Shown: positions 9,338 to 19,874 of the stretch, piece after piece | Position numbering within the stretch: the stretch's first letter is position 1 | Layout of the letters: each line of letters starts with the position of its first letter | DNA from: Rhodococcus qingshengii JCM 15477 | Lineage (GTDB): Bacteria > Actinomycetota > Actinomycetes > Mycobacteriales > Mycobacteriaceae | Assembly: GCF_023221595.1 (NCBI RefSeq) | Contig: NZ_CP096563.1 | Coordinates: 4,049,501-4,113,500 of the forward strand | DNA length: 64,000 nt | Direction of reading: 5' to 3' | Program-made: the position numbers and the translations under genes | The notes under the pieces: generated by a model | Database searches by the model: none | What the model saw: the letters and a program-made list of their open reading frames with translations, nothing else | Told to the model about the DNA's origin: nothing

Positions 9338-9766
9338 CTACCTAGCCTTCGGCCTGAACACGCGCGCGACCCGGCGGACTGCTCGTACCCCGAACGACAC
9401 CGTGGGATGCAGGGGCGAACTCAAGATTGCATGCTTGCGCACGTACTCTTCGACCTCCCACTCCGACCAACTGCCCGCACGGAAGAGTGCGGCATCGCCG
9501 ACACTCAGGGTTCGCTCGGCGATTCCGTCGGCCTGAACGGTGACCGACCCTTCGATGATGTGCACGATTTCGTCCGCGTGGAAGTACCAACGGAAGCGCC
9601 CCTTCGTGCAATCCCAGACGTGTGTAGTCGTGGTCCCGTCTTTACTCGCCGACCATTGCGCCGACCGTGCAACCGGTGTGCCGAAGATTATCCAGTCGCG
9701 GTTGATCGGATCATCTTCGAGCAGTACATGATCCAAACTGACCGCTTCGATTGCCGACAAAGTCAA
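9338..9766 (-). CDS. Cupin-domain protein (DUF861/EutQ-like)
   Basis: A small soluble cupin; the core FRWYFHADEIVHIIEGSVTV with GDAALFRAGSWSEWEVEEYVRK is the DUF861 (cupin_3) fold seen in ureidoglycine aminohydrolase-like and EutQ-like proteins. The frame is open to 9853, but the best ribosome site (AGGGGG) sits about 7 nt before the TTG at 9766, giving 142 aa, and the upstream residues look non-coding. It ends 4 nt after the convergent glbO stop. Substrate is not predictable. Confidence 0.75.
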   Translation of the reverse strand: MTLSAIEAVSLDHVLLEDDPINRDWIIFGTPVARSAQWSASKDGTTTTHVWDCTKGRFRWYFHADEIVHIIEGSVTVQADGIAERTLSVGDAALFRAGSWSEWEVEEYVRKHAILSSPLHPTVSFGVRAVRRVARVFRPKAR

Positions 9767-9906
9767 GGCCAAGCCCCCTTGGTTGAATTCCCGAATACTT
9801 CTCCCCCGGCAGTAACACCAAAGTTGCCACATGGTGTCACCGCGTGAATGCAAAGTACACCAAGGCTAGGTAAAGAGTCACGCTTTTGCCGTGTCCAAGT
9901 CGTGAG

Positions 9907-9926
9907 AGTGCCAGACGTTTGGCACT
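9907..9926. promoter_or_regulatory. Inverted repeat in the aglA leader (candidate operator)
   Basis: AGTGCCA, six bases, then TGGCACT forms a perfect 7-bp dyad ending 10 nt before the aglA start codon. It lies in the divergent gap between the cupin gene and aglA, consistent with a repressor site. No regulator gene is adjacent, so the cognate protein is unknown. Confidence 0.45.
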
Positions 9927-9936
9927 ATGAACTGCT

Positions 9937-11535
9937 GTGAGCACCCCCGCGGATTCGTCCTCTGTAAGCCGGCCCGAAGCCCCGTGGTGGAACGAGGCGG
10001 TCTTCTATCAGATCTATCCGCGTTCTTTTGCCGATTCGGGCAGCGACGGTATCGGCGACCTCGGCGGAGTCGAGGAGAAACTCGGCTACCTCGAACTGCT
10101 CGGCATCGATGCAATCTGGTTGAGCCCGGTGATGAAGTCACCGATGGCAGACCACGGCTACGACGTCTCGGATCCTCGCGACATCGATCCCCTGTTCGGC
10201 GATCTGGCGACGATGGATTCGCTGATCACGTCAGCCCACGAGCGCGGAATCAAGGTCACGATGGACCTGGTCCCGAACCACACGAGTGATCAGCACGAGT
10301 GGTTCAAGGCAGCCCTGGCGTCAGCGCCCGGTTCTGCGGAGCGATCCCGCTACATCTTCCGAGACGGCAAAGGTGAGAACGGCAACGAACCGCCGAACAA
10401 CTGGCCGAGCATCTTCGGCGGCCCGGCATGGACCCGCGTCACCGAAGCCGACGGAACACCCGGCCAGTGGTACCTGCACATCTTCGCCAAGGAACAGCCC
10501 GACCTGAACTGGGACAACCCCGAGGTCTTCGACGACCTCGCCAAGACTCTGCGGTTCTGGCTCGAGCGCGGAATCGACGGATTCCGCATCGACGTGGCCC
10601 ACGGAATGGCCAAGCCCGACGGTTTGCCGGACCACGACTGGGAGCTCAACGAGCTCATGCGCAATTCCGACGACGACCCGCGGTTCAACAACCCGGCAGT
10701 TCACGAAATCCACCGCGGCATCCGCAAGGTCATGGACGAGTTCCCGGAGGCGATGACCGTCGGCGAGATCTGGGTGAAGGACAACCAGAAGTTCGGCGAA
10801 TACATCCGGCCAGACGAACTGCATCTCGGATTCAACTTCCGACTTGCAGAAACCGAATTCTCCGCCGAGTCCGTCCGGGAGGCCGTGGAGAACTCTCTTG
10901 CGGCCGTCGCCGAGGTCGGGGGTGTGCCCACGTGGACGCTGTCGAATCACGACGTCGAACGTGAAGTCACGCGCTACGGCGGGGGTGAGATCGGAACCCA
11001 ACGCGCACGGGCGATGATCCTCGTCGAACTGGCGCTTCCGGGCGCGAGCTTCATCTACAACGGAGCCGAACTCGGCCTGCCGAACGTCGACCTGCCCGAC
11101 GAGGCACTACAGGACCCGGTCTGGGAACGATCCGGACATGCCGAGCGAGGACGCGACGGCTGCCGAGTGCCCCTTCCGTGGGAAGGAAGCGAACCCCCGT
11201 TCGGATTCACCACCGGTGCGAGCACCTGGTTGCCGATGCCACGCGAGTGGTCGACACTCACGGTGGAGGCGCAGATCGAGGACGTCGACTCGATGCTCTC
11301 GCTTTATCGCGCCGCCCTCGAACTTCGTAGCGCCAGGCCGGAGTTCTCCGGCGCCGACATCGATTGGTACGGCAGTCCCCCCGGCTGCCTCGCTTTCCGT
11401 CGACGCGGTGGTCTGATCTGTGCTCTCAACACCACGGAGGTGCCGATCGCACTGCCGAACGGGCAGCTGCTGTTGAGCAGCGCACCACTCGTCGACGGTC
11501 AACTACCCGTCAACGCTGCGGCGTGGCTGATCTGA
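9937..11535 (+). CDS. aglA: Alpha-glucosidase (GH13)
   Basis: A 532-aa glycoside hydrolase of family 13 acting on short alpha-glucosides. The four GH13 regions are visible: DLVPNHTSD, the nucleophile region GFRIDVAHGM, the acid/base region TVGEIWV, and LSNHDVER with the transition-state His-Asp. The N-terminal WWNEAVFYQIYPRSFADS is typical of oligo-1,6-glucosidase/alpha-glucosidase subfamilies rather than trehalose synthase. Start is GTG at 9937. Position after glbO equals Rv2471 (aglA) in M. tuberculosis. Maltose- versus isomaltose-type specificity cannot be decided by eye. Confidence 0.92.
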   Translation: MSTPADSSSVSRPEAPWWNEAVFYQIYPRSFADSGSDGIGDLGGVEEKLGYLELLGIDAIWLSPVMKSPMADHGYDVSDPRDIDPLFGDLATMDSLITSAHERGIKVTMDLVPNHTSDQHEWFKAALASAPGSAERSRYIFRDGKGENGNEPPNNWPSIFGGPAWTRVTEADGTPGQWYLHIFAKEQPDLNWDNPEVFDDLAKTLRFWLERGIDGFRIDVAHGMAKPDGLPDHDWELNELMRNSDDDPRFNNPAVHEIHRGIRKVMDEFPEAMTVGEIWVKDNQKFGEYIRPDELHLGFNFRLAETEFSAESVREAVENSLAAVAEVGGVPTWTLSNHDVEREVTRYGGGEIGTQRARAMILVELALPGASFIYNGAELGLPNVDLPDEALQDPVWERSGHAERGRDGCRVPLPWEGSEPPFGFTTGASTWLPMPREWSTLTVEAQIEDVDSMLSLYRAALELRSARPEFSGADIDWYGSPPGCLAFRRRGGLICALNTTEVPIALPNGQLLLSSAPLVDGQLPVNAAAWLI

Positions 11536-11562
11536 GAGAACACGCACCCGCCACCTGAACTC

Positions 11563-12249
11563 CTATCGTGCGACCATCAGCGGTATCGAACCACCGCGGT
11601 GACGGTAGATCGAACCGAACCGTGCATCGAGCCGCACCCAGGATTTGCTCGCCCGCACCCGAACCAGTTCCGAGGCGTCGATCTGCTCGAGGTCGATGTC
11701 GGCGGTCATCGCCTCGGACCCGGCGTGCGGAACGAATCCCATTGCGGTCAAGGCAAAAACAACCCGCATCGAGATCCCGACCGTGCCGGACGGACCACTG
11801 ACCTCGAGCACGTCCTGATCGAGCAACGACGCCGGCGGACCGTGACTACTTCCATGCTCCAGTGCCAAGGCGTTGCCCCGCTGCGCCAGTTCGATCAGCA
11901 CCCGGGCGGGTACGTCGTCCAGGTGCTCGAAGCCGTCCATCGGCGGCAACGCCCCACGCCACGCCGAATCCATGGCGAACCCCGGATCGATCAGCTCACT
12001 TGTCGCCTGCTCCACCGCCGAGAGCAACTGATCGCCGGCAGCCGAGGTGTCGTCAGGGTTGATGGTGCCCGCCACGGTTCGCGTAGCGAGAGCGTCGAAA
12101 CCCGTTGACGCCCAAACGCTCAGGTGAGCATCTCCGCGTCGACGCATCCGGATCACCGTGGACTCGTCCAAACGCAAGGCATGACCGATGAAGCCGGCCA
12201 AGTTCTTTCGCTCGGCCTCCTCGGGCACGGTCAGTACACGTTCATGCAC
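11563..12249 (-). CDS. Conserved hypothetical protein, Rv2474c-like
   Basis: A 228-aa soluble protein without recognisable catalytic motifs; it begins MHERVLTVPEEAERKN and ends with a beta-rich SWVRLDARFGSIYRHRGG. The GTG at 12249 overlaps the last 8 nt of the upstream thioesterase gene (GTGCATGA), so it is probably translationally coupled. The set gdh-thioesterase-this gene has the same order as Rv2476c-Rv2475c-Rv2474c. The function is unknown. Confidence 0.75.
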   Translation of the reverse strand: MHERVLTVPEEAERKNLAGFIGHALRLDESTVIRMRRRGDAHLSVWASTGFDALATRTVAGTINPDDTSAAGDQLLSAVEQATSELIDPGFAMDSAWRGALPPMDGFEHLDDVPARVLIELAQRGNALALEHGSSHGPPASLLDQDVLEVSGPSGTVGISMRVVFALTAMGFVPHAGSEAMTADIDLEQIDASELVRVRASKSWVRLDARFGSIYRHRGGSIPLMVAR

Positions 12250-12661
12250 GTTGCCAGCTCTCCAAGTACTCGCGCTCGGGCCCGCTGAGGCGACGCAAAC
12301 GTTGAGTGTCGATATCGAAGGCCGCGATCTGAGTCGACGCCACGATGGACGGCGGGACACTGAGATCCGCACCGCGGGGGCGAACCTCGTACGCGATGGT
12401 GAAGTCCACCGCGCGCACCTTTTCCACCCACATGAAGACGTCGAGCGGCGAATCGTCGTGCCGCAGTTGGCCGCGGTACCGCACATGGAGATCGGCAATC
12501 ACGGCCCCGTCACGCAGGGTGACCGTCGGGCGCGAGTCTTCGAACAACCAAGGAATCCGCGCCTCTTCGAGCAACGTCACCATCCGTGCGTGGTTGATGT
12601 GCTGGAAGGCATCCATGTCGGACCACCGAACCACAACTTCGGCGTGGAATCCTTCGCTCAA
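12242..12661 (-). CDS. Hotdog-fold acyl-CoA thioesterase (4HBT family), Rv2475c-like
   Basis: A 139-aa single hotdog domain with the 4-hydroxybenzoyl-CoA thioesterase pattern VRWSDMDAFQHINHARMVTLLEEAR; the Asp and the HINHAR loop form the active site. It starts at TTG 12661, overlapping the gdh stop as TTGA, and its own stop overlaps the next start. Rare TTG plus a 4-nt overlap indicates strict coupling to gdh translation. It likely hydrolyses an acyl-CoA; the substrate is unknown. Confidence 0.85.
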   Translation of the reverse strand: MSEGFHAEVVVRWSDMDAFQHINHARMVTLLEEARIPWLFEDSRPTVTLRDGAVIADLHVRYRGQLRHDDSPLDVFMWVEKVRAVDFTIAYEVRPRGADLSVPPSIVASTQIAAFDIDTQRLRRLSGPEREYLESWQRA

Positions 12662-15600
12662 CGTCCTACCTCCGATCGGGTGCCCATGCTGCGCACCATG
12701 CTACGAACCTGACGCGCCGCCACCGAGAGCGTCGCGAGGTCAAGCGTCCCAGACTCGAAGATCTCGACGAGAGCTGCCCTCGCCCGGCTCAGACGCGAGG
12801 CATTGGTCGACTCCCATTCGTCGATCTTCTCCTGCGGCGACTCCCCCGGTTCGCCGCCGGCCAGAACCTCCATCGTCAGCTGCCGAAGCGAACTGTAGAG
12901 GTCGTCTCGCAACGCGAGCCTCGCGAGCGAGTGCCATCGATCGCCGCGCTCGAGTCCCGAGACCGCGCTCAGCAACCAGTCGATTCCCAGATGCGCGTCC
13001 AAGGCGTAGTACAGCTCCGCGACTTCGGCGATGTCGTGATCTGCGATGTCGGCGATATCCGCGATGTCGAGCAGGCAGTAGACATCCAGCAGTCGGAACA
13101 CGTCCAGCGCCAACGCTTCCGGAGCCCCGCGATCGATCACCGATTGAGCCCGCACCAGCAGATCGTCGAGTTGATGGCCCGCAAGCAGCCCCGGGACCAG
13201 AGGTGCCGTAGCCCGATACGCCGCCGAGTAACGCGCAACCTCGGCACCGACGGCGATCGGCTGGGGCCGATTGGCCAGGAACCACCGCGACGCGCGGTCG
13301 AGCAAGCGGCACGACTCAACGATCAACTCGTTTTCGATCTCTGCACTGACGCCCGCCGAGCGGATTCGCGACCACACCTCGTCGAGCGCAAACACCTCTC
13401 GCACAGCGGCGTAGGCACGGATCGAGTCCGTACTGCTCGCTCCGGTCTCCTCGGCCAAGCGGTAGGCGTACGTGATTCCGCCGTTGTCGATCACTTCGTT
13501 CACGAGCATCGTCGCGACGATCTGCCGCCGCAACGGGTGTGCCTTGATCTCCGTTTCGAACCGATCGCGAACAGCGGTCGGGAAGTACTGCGGGATCTGC
13601 TGGGCGAAGAAATCGTTGTCCGGCAACTCGGTTGCGAGCAGATCGTCCTTGAGTGAAAGCTTCACGTGCGCCGTCAGCGTCGCCAATTCCGGCGACGTCA
13701 GACCCACACCGGCCTCGAGTCGACGCTCGATCTCCTTGTCGGTCGGCAACGCCTCGAGTTTGCGGTCAAGGCCACGTGCCTTGGTCAGATCCGTCAACTG
13801 ACGGCGGTGAACACCGAGCATCTGAGAAGCGGTCACGCGGGAGATTCCGAGCAGCGCGTTCTGAGCAATGTTGTCCGCCAACACCAGCGCCGCCACGTCG
13901 TCGGTCATCGACGCCAGCAACGGATTCCGTTCCTGCGTGGGCAGTAACTGCGAACGCACGAGCGAATCGAGAAGAATCTTGATGTTCACTTCGTGATCGG
14001 AGCAGTCGACGCCGGCCGAGTTGTCGATGGCGTCGGTGTTGATGTGACCGCCGCTGGCGCTGAACTCGATTCTTCCCAGAGCAGTGACGCCGAGGTTGCC
14101 GCCCTCCCCGATCACCTTGACCCGCAGATCTTGACCGTCGACACGCACGGCGTCGTTGCTCTTGTCGCCAACCTGCGCATTGGTCTCGGTCGACGCTTTG
14201 ACGTATGTACCGATTCCGCCGTTCCACAGCAGATCCACCGGTGCCGACAGAATCGCCTGCATCAATTCCGGCGGCGAGAGCTTCGTGACCCCCTCGGCTA
14301 GACCCAGTGCGATCCGGACGCTTTCGGCGATCGGAACCGACTTGACCGTGCGGTCCCAGACGCCGCCACCTTCACTGATCAGGCTCTTGTCGTAGTCGGC
14401 CCATGACGACCGTGGCAACTCGAAAAGTCGTTGACGTTCGACGAACGAGCTCGCTGCATCCGGGTTCGGATCGAGGAAGATGTGTCGATGGTCGAACGCG
14501 CCCACCAGACGGATGTGCCGACTGAGGAGCATTCCGTTGCCGAACACGTCTCCGCTCATGTCGCCGACGCCTACCGTCGTGAAATCCTGCGTCTGCGTGT
14601 CGACCCCGAGTTCGCGGAAGTGCCGCTTGACGCTTTCCCAGGCGCCGCGAGCGGTGATACCCATGCCCTTGTGGTCGTATCCCACGGAGCCACCGGAGGC
14701 AAACGCGTCGCCGAGCCAGAAGTCGTACTTGGCGGCAACCGAATTGGCGAGATCCGAGAACGTCGCCGTGCCCTTGTCCGCGGCGACCACCAGGTAGCGA
14801 TCCTGATCGTCCTTGCGCACCACTCGATCCGGCGTCACAACTTCGCCGGTAGCCGCGTGCACGTTGTCGGTGATGTCGAGCAATCCGGAGATGAAGGTGG
14901 TGTAGCAGGCCTTGCCGGTTTCCAGCGTCGCCATTCGATCAACGGCCGGATCACCCGTCGGCAGAGGCGGATTCTTCACGACGAAGCCGCCCTTGGCGCC
15001 GACCGGCACGATCACCGCGTTCTTGACGGCCTGAGCCTTCACCAAGCCGAGCACCTCGGTGCGGAAATCCTCGCGCCGGTCGGACCAGCGGAGCCCGCCG
15101 CGCGCGACTGCGCCGAATCGCAGGTGGACGCCTTCGACCTCGGGTGAGTACACGTAGATCTCGAAAGCCGGCCGCGGCTTGGGCAACTCGCTGATCCGTG
15201 AGGGATCGAGCTTGACCGACAGGTAGTCGCGAGAGCGGCCATCGGCGTCGACGACGTAGAAATTGGTACGCAAGGTCGCCTTCACCAAGGAGAACATTCC
15301 ACGCAGAATGCGATCGGCATCCAAGCTGAGTACCTCGTCGATGGACGCACGCAACTGCTCGTCCAATTCGGCGACGCGAATGTCGTCCTGCTTCTCGGGG
15401 TCGAACATCGCCTCGAACAACTGCACCAATGCAAACGCGGTCTGCGGGTGTGTAAGCGCGATTCCTTCGATGTGGAACTGACTGTACGGAAATGTGGCCT
15501 GGCGCAGATACTTTGCGTAAGCACGCAGCACCACGGCTTGCCGCCAGGACATTCCGGCCCGCAGCACCAACTCGTTGAATCGGTCAGCTTCTGCCCGGCC

Positions 15601-17505
15601 GAACCAGACTGCACCGAATGCAGCCGTGAATCGCTTCTGGACCTCGGTCAGCGGGGCGGTACTGGTCTCGAGCGGCACCTGCGCATCGAGGTCGATCTCG
15701 ACCGACGCCCGAAGATCCGCCGGTACCGACAATCCGAAATCGTAGATCCAGCACTGAACGCCGTCGAGTCGCTGCACGACGTGCGGCCGCTCGTCGAGAA
15801 CTTCGACGCCGAGTGACTGCAGCACCGGTAGCACCTGGCTCAACGAGATACCGTCGCCGCCGACGAAGAGCGTGAAGCGCCAGGCACCGGGCGCGGAGTC
15901 CACAGCACGATAGAGCAGTACGTCGATCGCGCCTGGCGCCAACGCCTCGAGTCTGGCGATGTCGGCCAACGCGCGTGACGGTTCGAAGTCCTCCTTGTAT
16001 CCATCGGGAAGCACCCGCGAATACCGCTGCACCAGTTCCGGATCCACACCTGGACTTTCACGAACAAGGTCGTTGATGCGGTCGTCCCAGCTACGACTGA
16101 CTTCGGTCAACAGAGCCTGAACTCGCTCGCGGTTGGCCTCGGAGACATCCAGATGAACCGGCTCACTGTCCGGATCGCGCCGGATCGTCACGTGCAACAG
16201 CGCAAGATCGTTCTCGGTAACCCGGGCGGTGTAATCGACTGTGCCTGGTCCGAATTCGCGCCACAACAGGTTTTGCATCGCCAGTCGCACCCGCGTCGTG
16301 TACCGGTCGCGGGGTAGATACACCAAGCAGGATACGAAGCGTCCGAACGTGTCCTCGCGGACAAAGAGTCGCACCTGTCGACGCAGCCCGATGCTGTGCA
16401 CGGCGTGCACAGTCTCGAACAAGGTCTCGGCATCGCTCGAGAACAACTCGGTGCGCGGGAACGACTGGATGACCTCGAGCATCGCCTGACCGGAGTACGA
16501 ATGCAGGTCGACACCGGCACGCGCGATGACTTCGCGGACGCGGCGCTCGATCAGGGGAATCGCGAGGACGTTCTCGTGGAGGGCGACAACGGTGAACACT
16601 CCCAGGAACCTGTGCTCCCCCACAATGTTTCCGTTGTCGTCGAGGATCGAGACGCCCACGAAGTACGGGTAGACAGCGCGGTGCACCGTGGCGGGGAACG
16701 ATCCCTGAGTCAGGACCAGAAGCGGTCGATCCGGGAGATCTGCGACGGGAGGCAAGCTCATCGGGCCCTCGGTGACCGCGTCGGAGCGCAGCACACCGAG
16801 TCCACTACCCGCGACCGTACGTGAACCGTCCTTCGTGCCCTCGAATCGCCGGTATCCGAGCACGGCATAGTTTCCGTCCGCCATCCACCGCAGCAGCCGG
16901 GCGGTGTCGGAGAATTCTTCGGGGGTGATCCTCCCGGAGGCAGTTTCTGCGGCACTCGCCAACTCGTCGGCAACGCGCAGTTGCAATGCCTTCATGTCCG
17001 GGGTGTCACCAACCACCTGGCGGACGTCCGCGAGCACCTTGCCGAGGTGTGCTTCGATCGCGTCGAGAGCGGAATCCTCGACTTCGGAGTCCAACTGGAC
17101 GTGCATCCAGGATTCTTGGATACCGCTGTCGCCCAAGGACATCAGATTGCCCGAGTCATCGCGTTCAACCGTCAGGATCGGATGGGCGAATTGACTGATT
17201 CCCACACCTTGTCGGTTGAGCATCGCGGTAACGGACTCGACGAGCAACGACATGTCGTCGGTGACGATCTGGACGGCAGCGCCGAGACCCTCGGATCCTG
17301 ACGGGCGGTACACACGCCATACGGCCGTGCCCGGGGTCCGCTGCCTCCCGAGCGCAAGATGCGCGAGCAGGACTCGATCCGATCGACCGTTGATGACGTC
17401 GTCGCTGTCACCCTCGTCGATATGCGTGAAAAAGGCCTCGCGAAGACGCGTCAACAACGTCGCTTCGTCGAGGCCTGTGCCCTGCTGCCGTACACGGTCT
17501 GTCAT
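12658..17505 (-). CDS. gdh: NAD-specific glutamate dehydrogenase, large (about 180-kDa) class
   Basis: A 1615-aa enzyme that deaminates glutamate to 2-oxoglutarate, mainly catabolic. Size matches the L_180 class (M. tuberculosis Rv2476c is of similar length). The N-terminal half holds ACT-like regulatory modules; the catalytic core is in the second half, with APVARGGLRWSDRREDFRTE-type glutamate-site sequence, VPVGAKGGFV, and the GVGDMSGDVFGNGML nucleotide-binding stretch. ATG start at 17505. In actinobacteria this enzyme is controlled by the FHA protein GarA/OdhI, which is not in this window. A short tandem ADI repeat appears near the C-terminus (LDIADIADIADHDIAE). Confidence 0.95.
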   Translation of the reverse strand: MTDRVRQQGTGLDEATLLTRLREAFFTHIDEGDSDDVINGRSDRVLLAHLALGRQRTPGTAVWRVYRPSGSEGLGAAVQIVTDDMSLLVESVTAMLNRQGVGISQFAHPILTVERDDSGNLMSLGDSGIQESWMHVQLDSEVEDSALDAIEAHLGKVLADVRQVVGDTPDMKALQLRVADELASAAETASGRITPEEFSDTARLLRWMADGNYAVLGYRRFEGTKDGSRTVAGSGLGVLRSDAVTEGPMSLPPVADLPDRPLLVLTQGSFPATVHRAVYPYFVGVSILDDNGNIVGEHRFLGVFTVVALHENVLAIPLIERRVREVIARAGVDLHSYSGQAMLEVIQSFPRTELFSSDAETLFETVHAVHSIGLRRQVRLFVREDTFGRFVSCLVYLPRDRYTTRVRLAMQNLLWREFGPGTVDYTARVTENDLALLHVTIRRDPDSEPVHLDVSEANRERVQALLTEVSRSWDDRINDLVRESPGVDPELVQRYSRVLPDGYKEDFEPSRALADIARLEALAPGAIDVLLYRAVDSAPGAWRFTLFVGGDGISLSQVLPVLQSLGVEVLDERPHVVQRLDGVQCWIYDFGLSVPADLRASVEIDLDAQVPLETSTAPLTEVQKRFTAAFGAVWFGRAEADRFNELVLRAGMSWRQAVVLRAYAKYLRQATFPYSQFHIEGIALTHPQTAFALVQLFEAMFDPEKQDDIRVAELDEQLRASIDEVLSLDADRILRGMFSLVKATLRTNFYVVDADGRSRDYLSVKLDPSRISELPKPRPAFEIYVYSPEVEGVHLRFGAVARGGLRWSDRREDFRTEVLGLVKAQAVKNAVIVPVGAKGGFVVKNPPLPTGDPAVDRMATLETGKACYTTFISGLLDITDNVHAATGEVVTPDRVVRKDDQDRYLVVAADKGTATFSDLANSVAAKYDFWLGDAFASGGSVGYDHKGMGITARGAWESVKRHFRELGVDTQTQDFTTVGVGDMSGDVFGNGMLLSRHIRLVGAFDHRHIFLDPNPDAASSFVERQRLFELPRSSWADYDKSLISEGGGVWDRTVKSVPIAESVRIALGLAEGVTKLSPPELMQAILSAPVDLLWNGGIGTYVKASTETNAQVGDKSNDAVRVDGQDLRVKVIGEGGNLGVTALGRIEFSASGGHINTDAIDNSAGVDCSDHEVNIKILLDSLVRSQLLPTQERNPLLASMTDDVAALVLADNIAQNALLGISRVTASQMLGVHRRQLTDLTKARGLDRKLEALPTDKEIERRLEAGVGLTSPELATLTAHVKLSLKDDLLATELPDNDFFAQQIPQYFPTAVRDRFETEIKAHPLRRQIVATMLVNEVIDNGGITYAYRLAEETGASSTDSIRAYAAVREVFALDEVWSRIRSAGVSAEIENELIVESCRLLDRASRWFLANRPQPIAVGAEVARYSAAYRATAPLVPGLLAGHQLDDLLVRAQSVIDRGAPEALALDVFRLLDVYCLLDIADIADIADHDIAEVAELYYALDAHLGIDWLLSAVSGLERGDRWHSLARLALRDDLYSSLRQLTMEVLAGGEPGESPQEKIDEWESTNASRLSRARAALVEIFESGTLDLATLSVAARQVRSMVRSMGTRSEVGR

Positions 17506-17604
17506 TCCTGGCTCACATCCTTGTGGGTTCTGATCGCCGCGACCAATCTCTGACTCGAGACTAGCCGCGGCAACCAGTACCTAGGGTGAACTGAGAAACG
17601 AAAT

Positions 17605-18024
17605 CTACGATGTCGTCATCTGAACAAGCGATGCTTCGAGCACCGCGCGTTCGCTGTCCGCCAGCTGTCTGGACTTTTCGGACACCGTGTCGAATCCGAC
17701 CATCAACGCGTCGCCGAAAGCGCATTCGACACCCGCGTTGTCACGGATGACGTGCCGAACCGTGAACGAGGAAGTCCCGACGTGAGTCGTGAAGATCTCC
17801 ACATTCAAGGGACCGGACCGATCGGTGACCGGCTTGAGGAACTCGACGGTCATCTTTCGAACCACGAGGTATCCCGGCCGGCCGCCGAGCGGCGCCAGTT
17901 TCGCTTCCAGGAACTGGATGCGCGCTTCCTGCATGTACTCGACGTAACGCGTGTTGTTGACGTGACCCAACCGGTCGGAATCGCCCCACCGGACCTGGAT
18001 CTGCGCTGTGTACACGTCGGACAC
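17605..18024 (-). CDS. Hotdog-fold acyl-CoA thioesterase (4HBT family)
   Basis: A 139-aa single-domain thioesterase with QVRWGDSDRLGHVNNTRYVEYMQEAR, the classic YbgC/FcbC-type active-site motif (Asp plus HVNN). GTG start at 18024, 4 nt downstream of the ettA stop, so it is probably the second gene of an ettA operon. It is a paralogue of the thioesterase encoded next to gdh, sharing the motif but not the context. The physiological acyl-CoA is unknown. Confidence 0.85.
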   Translation of the reverse strand: MSDVYTAQIQVRWGDSDRLGHVNNTRYVEYMQEARIQFLEAKLAPLGGRPGYLVVRKMTVEFLKPVTDRSGPLNVEIFTTHVGTSSFTVRHVIRDNAGVECAFGDALMVGFDTVSEKSRQLADSERAVLEASLVQMTTS

Positions 18025-18028
18025 CGGA

Positions 18029-19708
<1,680 letters not shown>

Positions 19709-19843
19709 GACCGCCAGCCTATCGGTGTTTGTCCTATAACCCACATTGCGCGTTGGCGCTCACTCCGATGCGGGTTCTGCGGACAGTCCGAGGTCATCGA
19801 CCAGATTCGTCGACATGCTCATCGACCCCCACGAAAACCGCGA

Positions 19844-19865
19844 TGGGGACACCTCCGGGTGTCCC
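19844..19865. terminator. Hairpin downstream of the HsaA-like gene
   Basis: GGGGACACC and GGTGTCCCC form a 9-bp perfect stem with a 4-nt loop, located 9 nt after the stop of the minus-strand monooxygenase gene. Probably terminates that transcript before ettA. Confidence 0.6.
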
Positions 19866-19874
19866 CAGGACGGC

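Noticed and set aside
13020..13070. Short repeat in gdh (GATGTC units)
   Set aside because: Encodes an ADI-repeat within an otherwise normal alpha-helical part of the protein; no sign of frame change or function.
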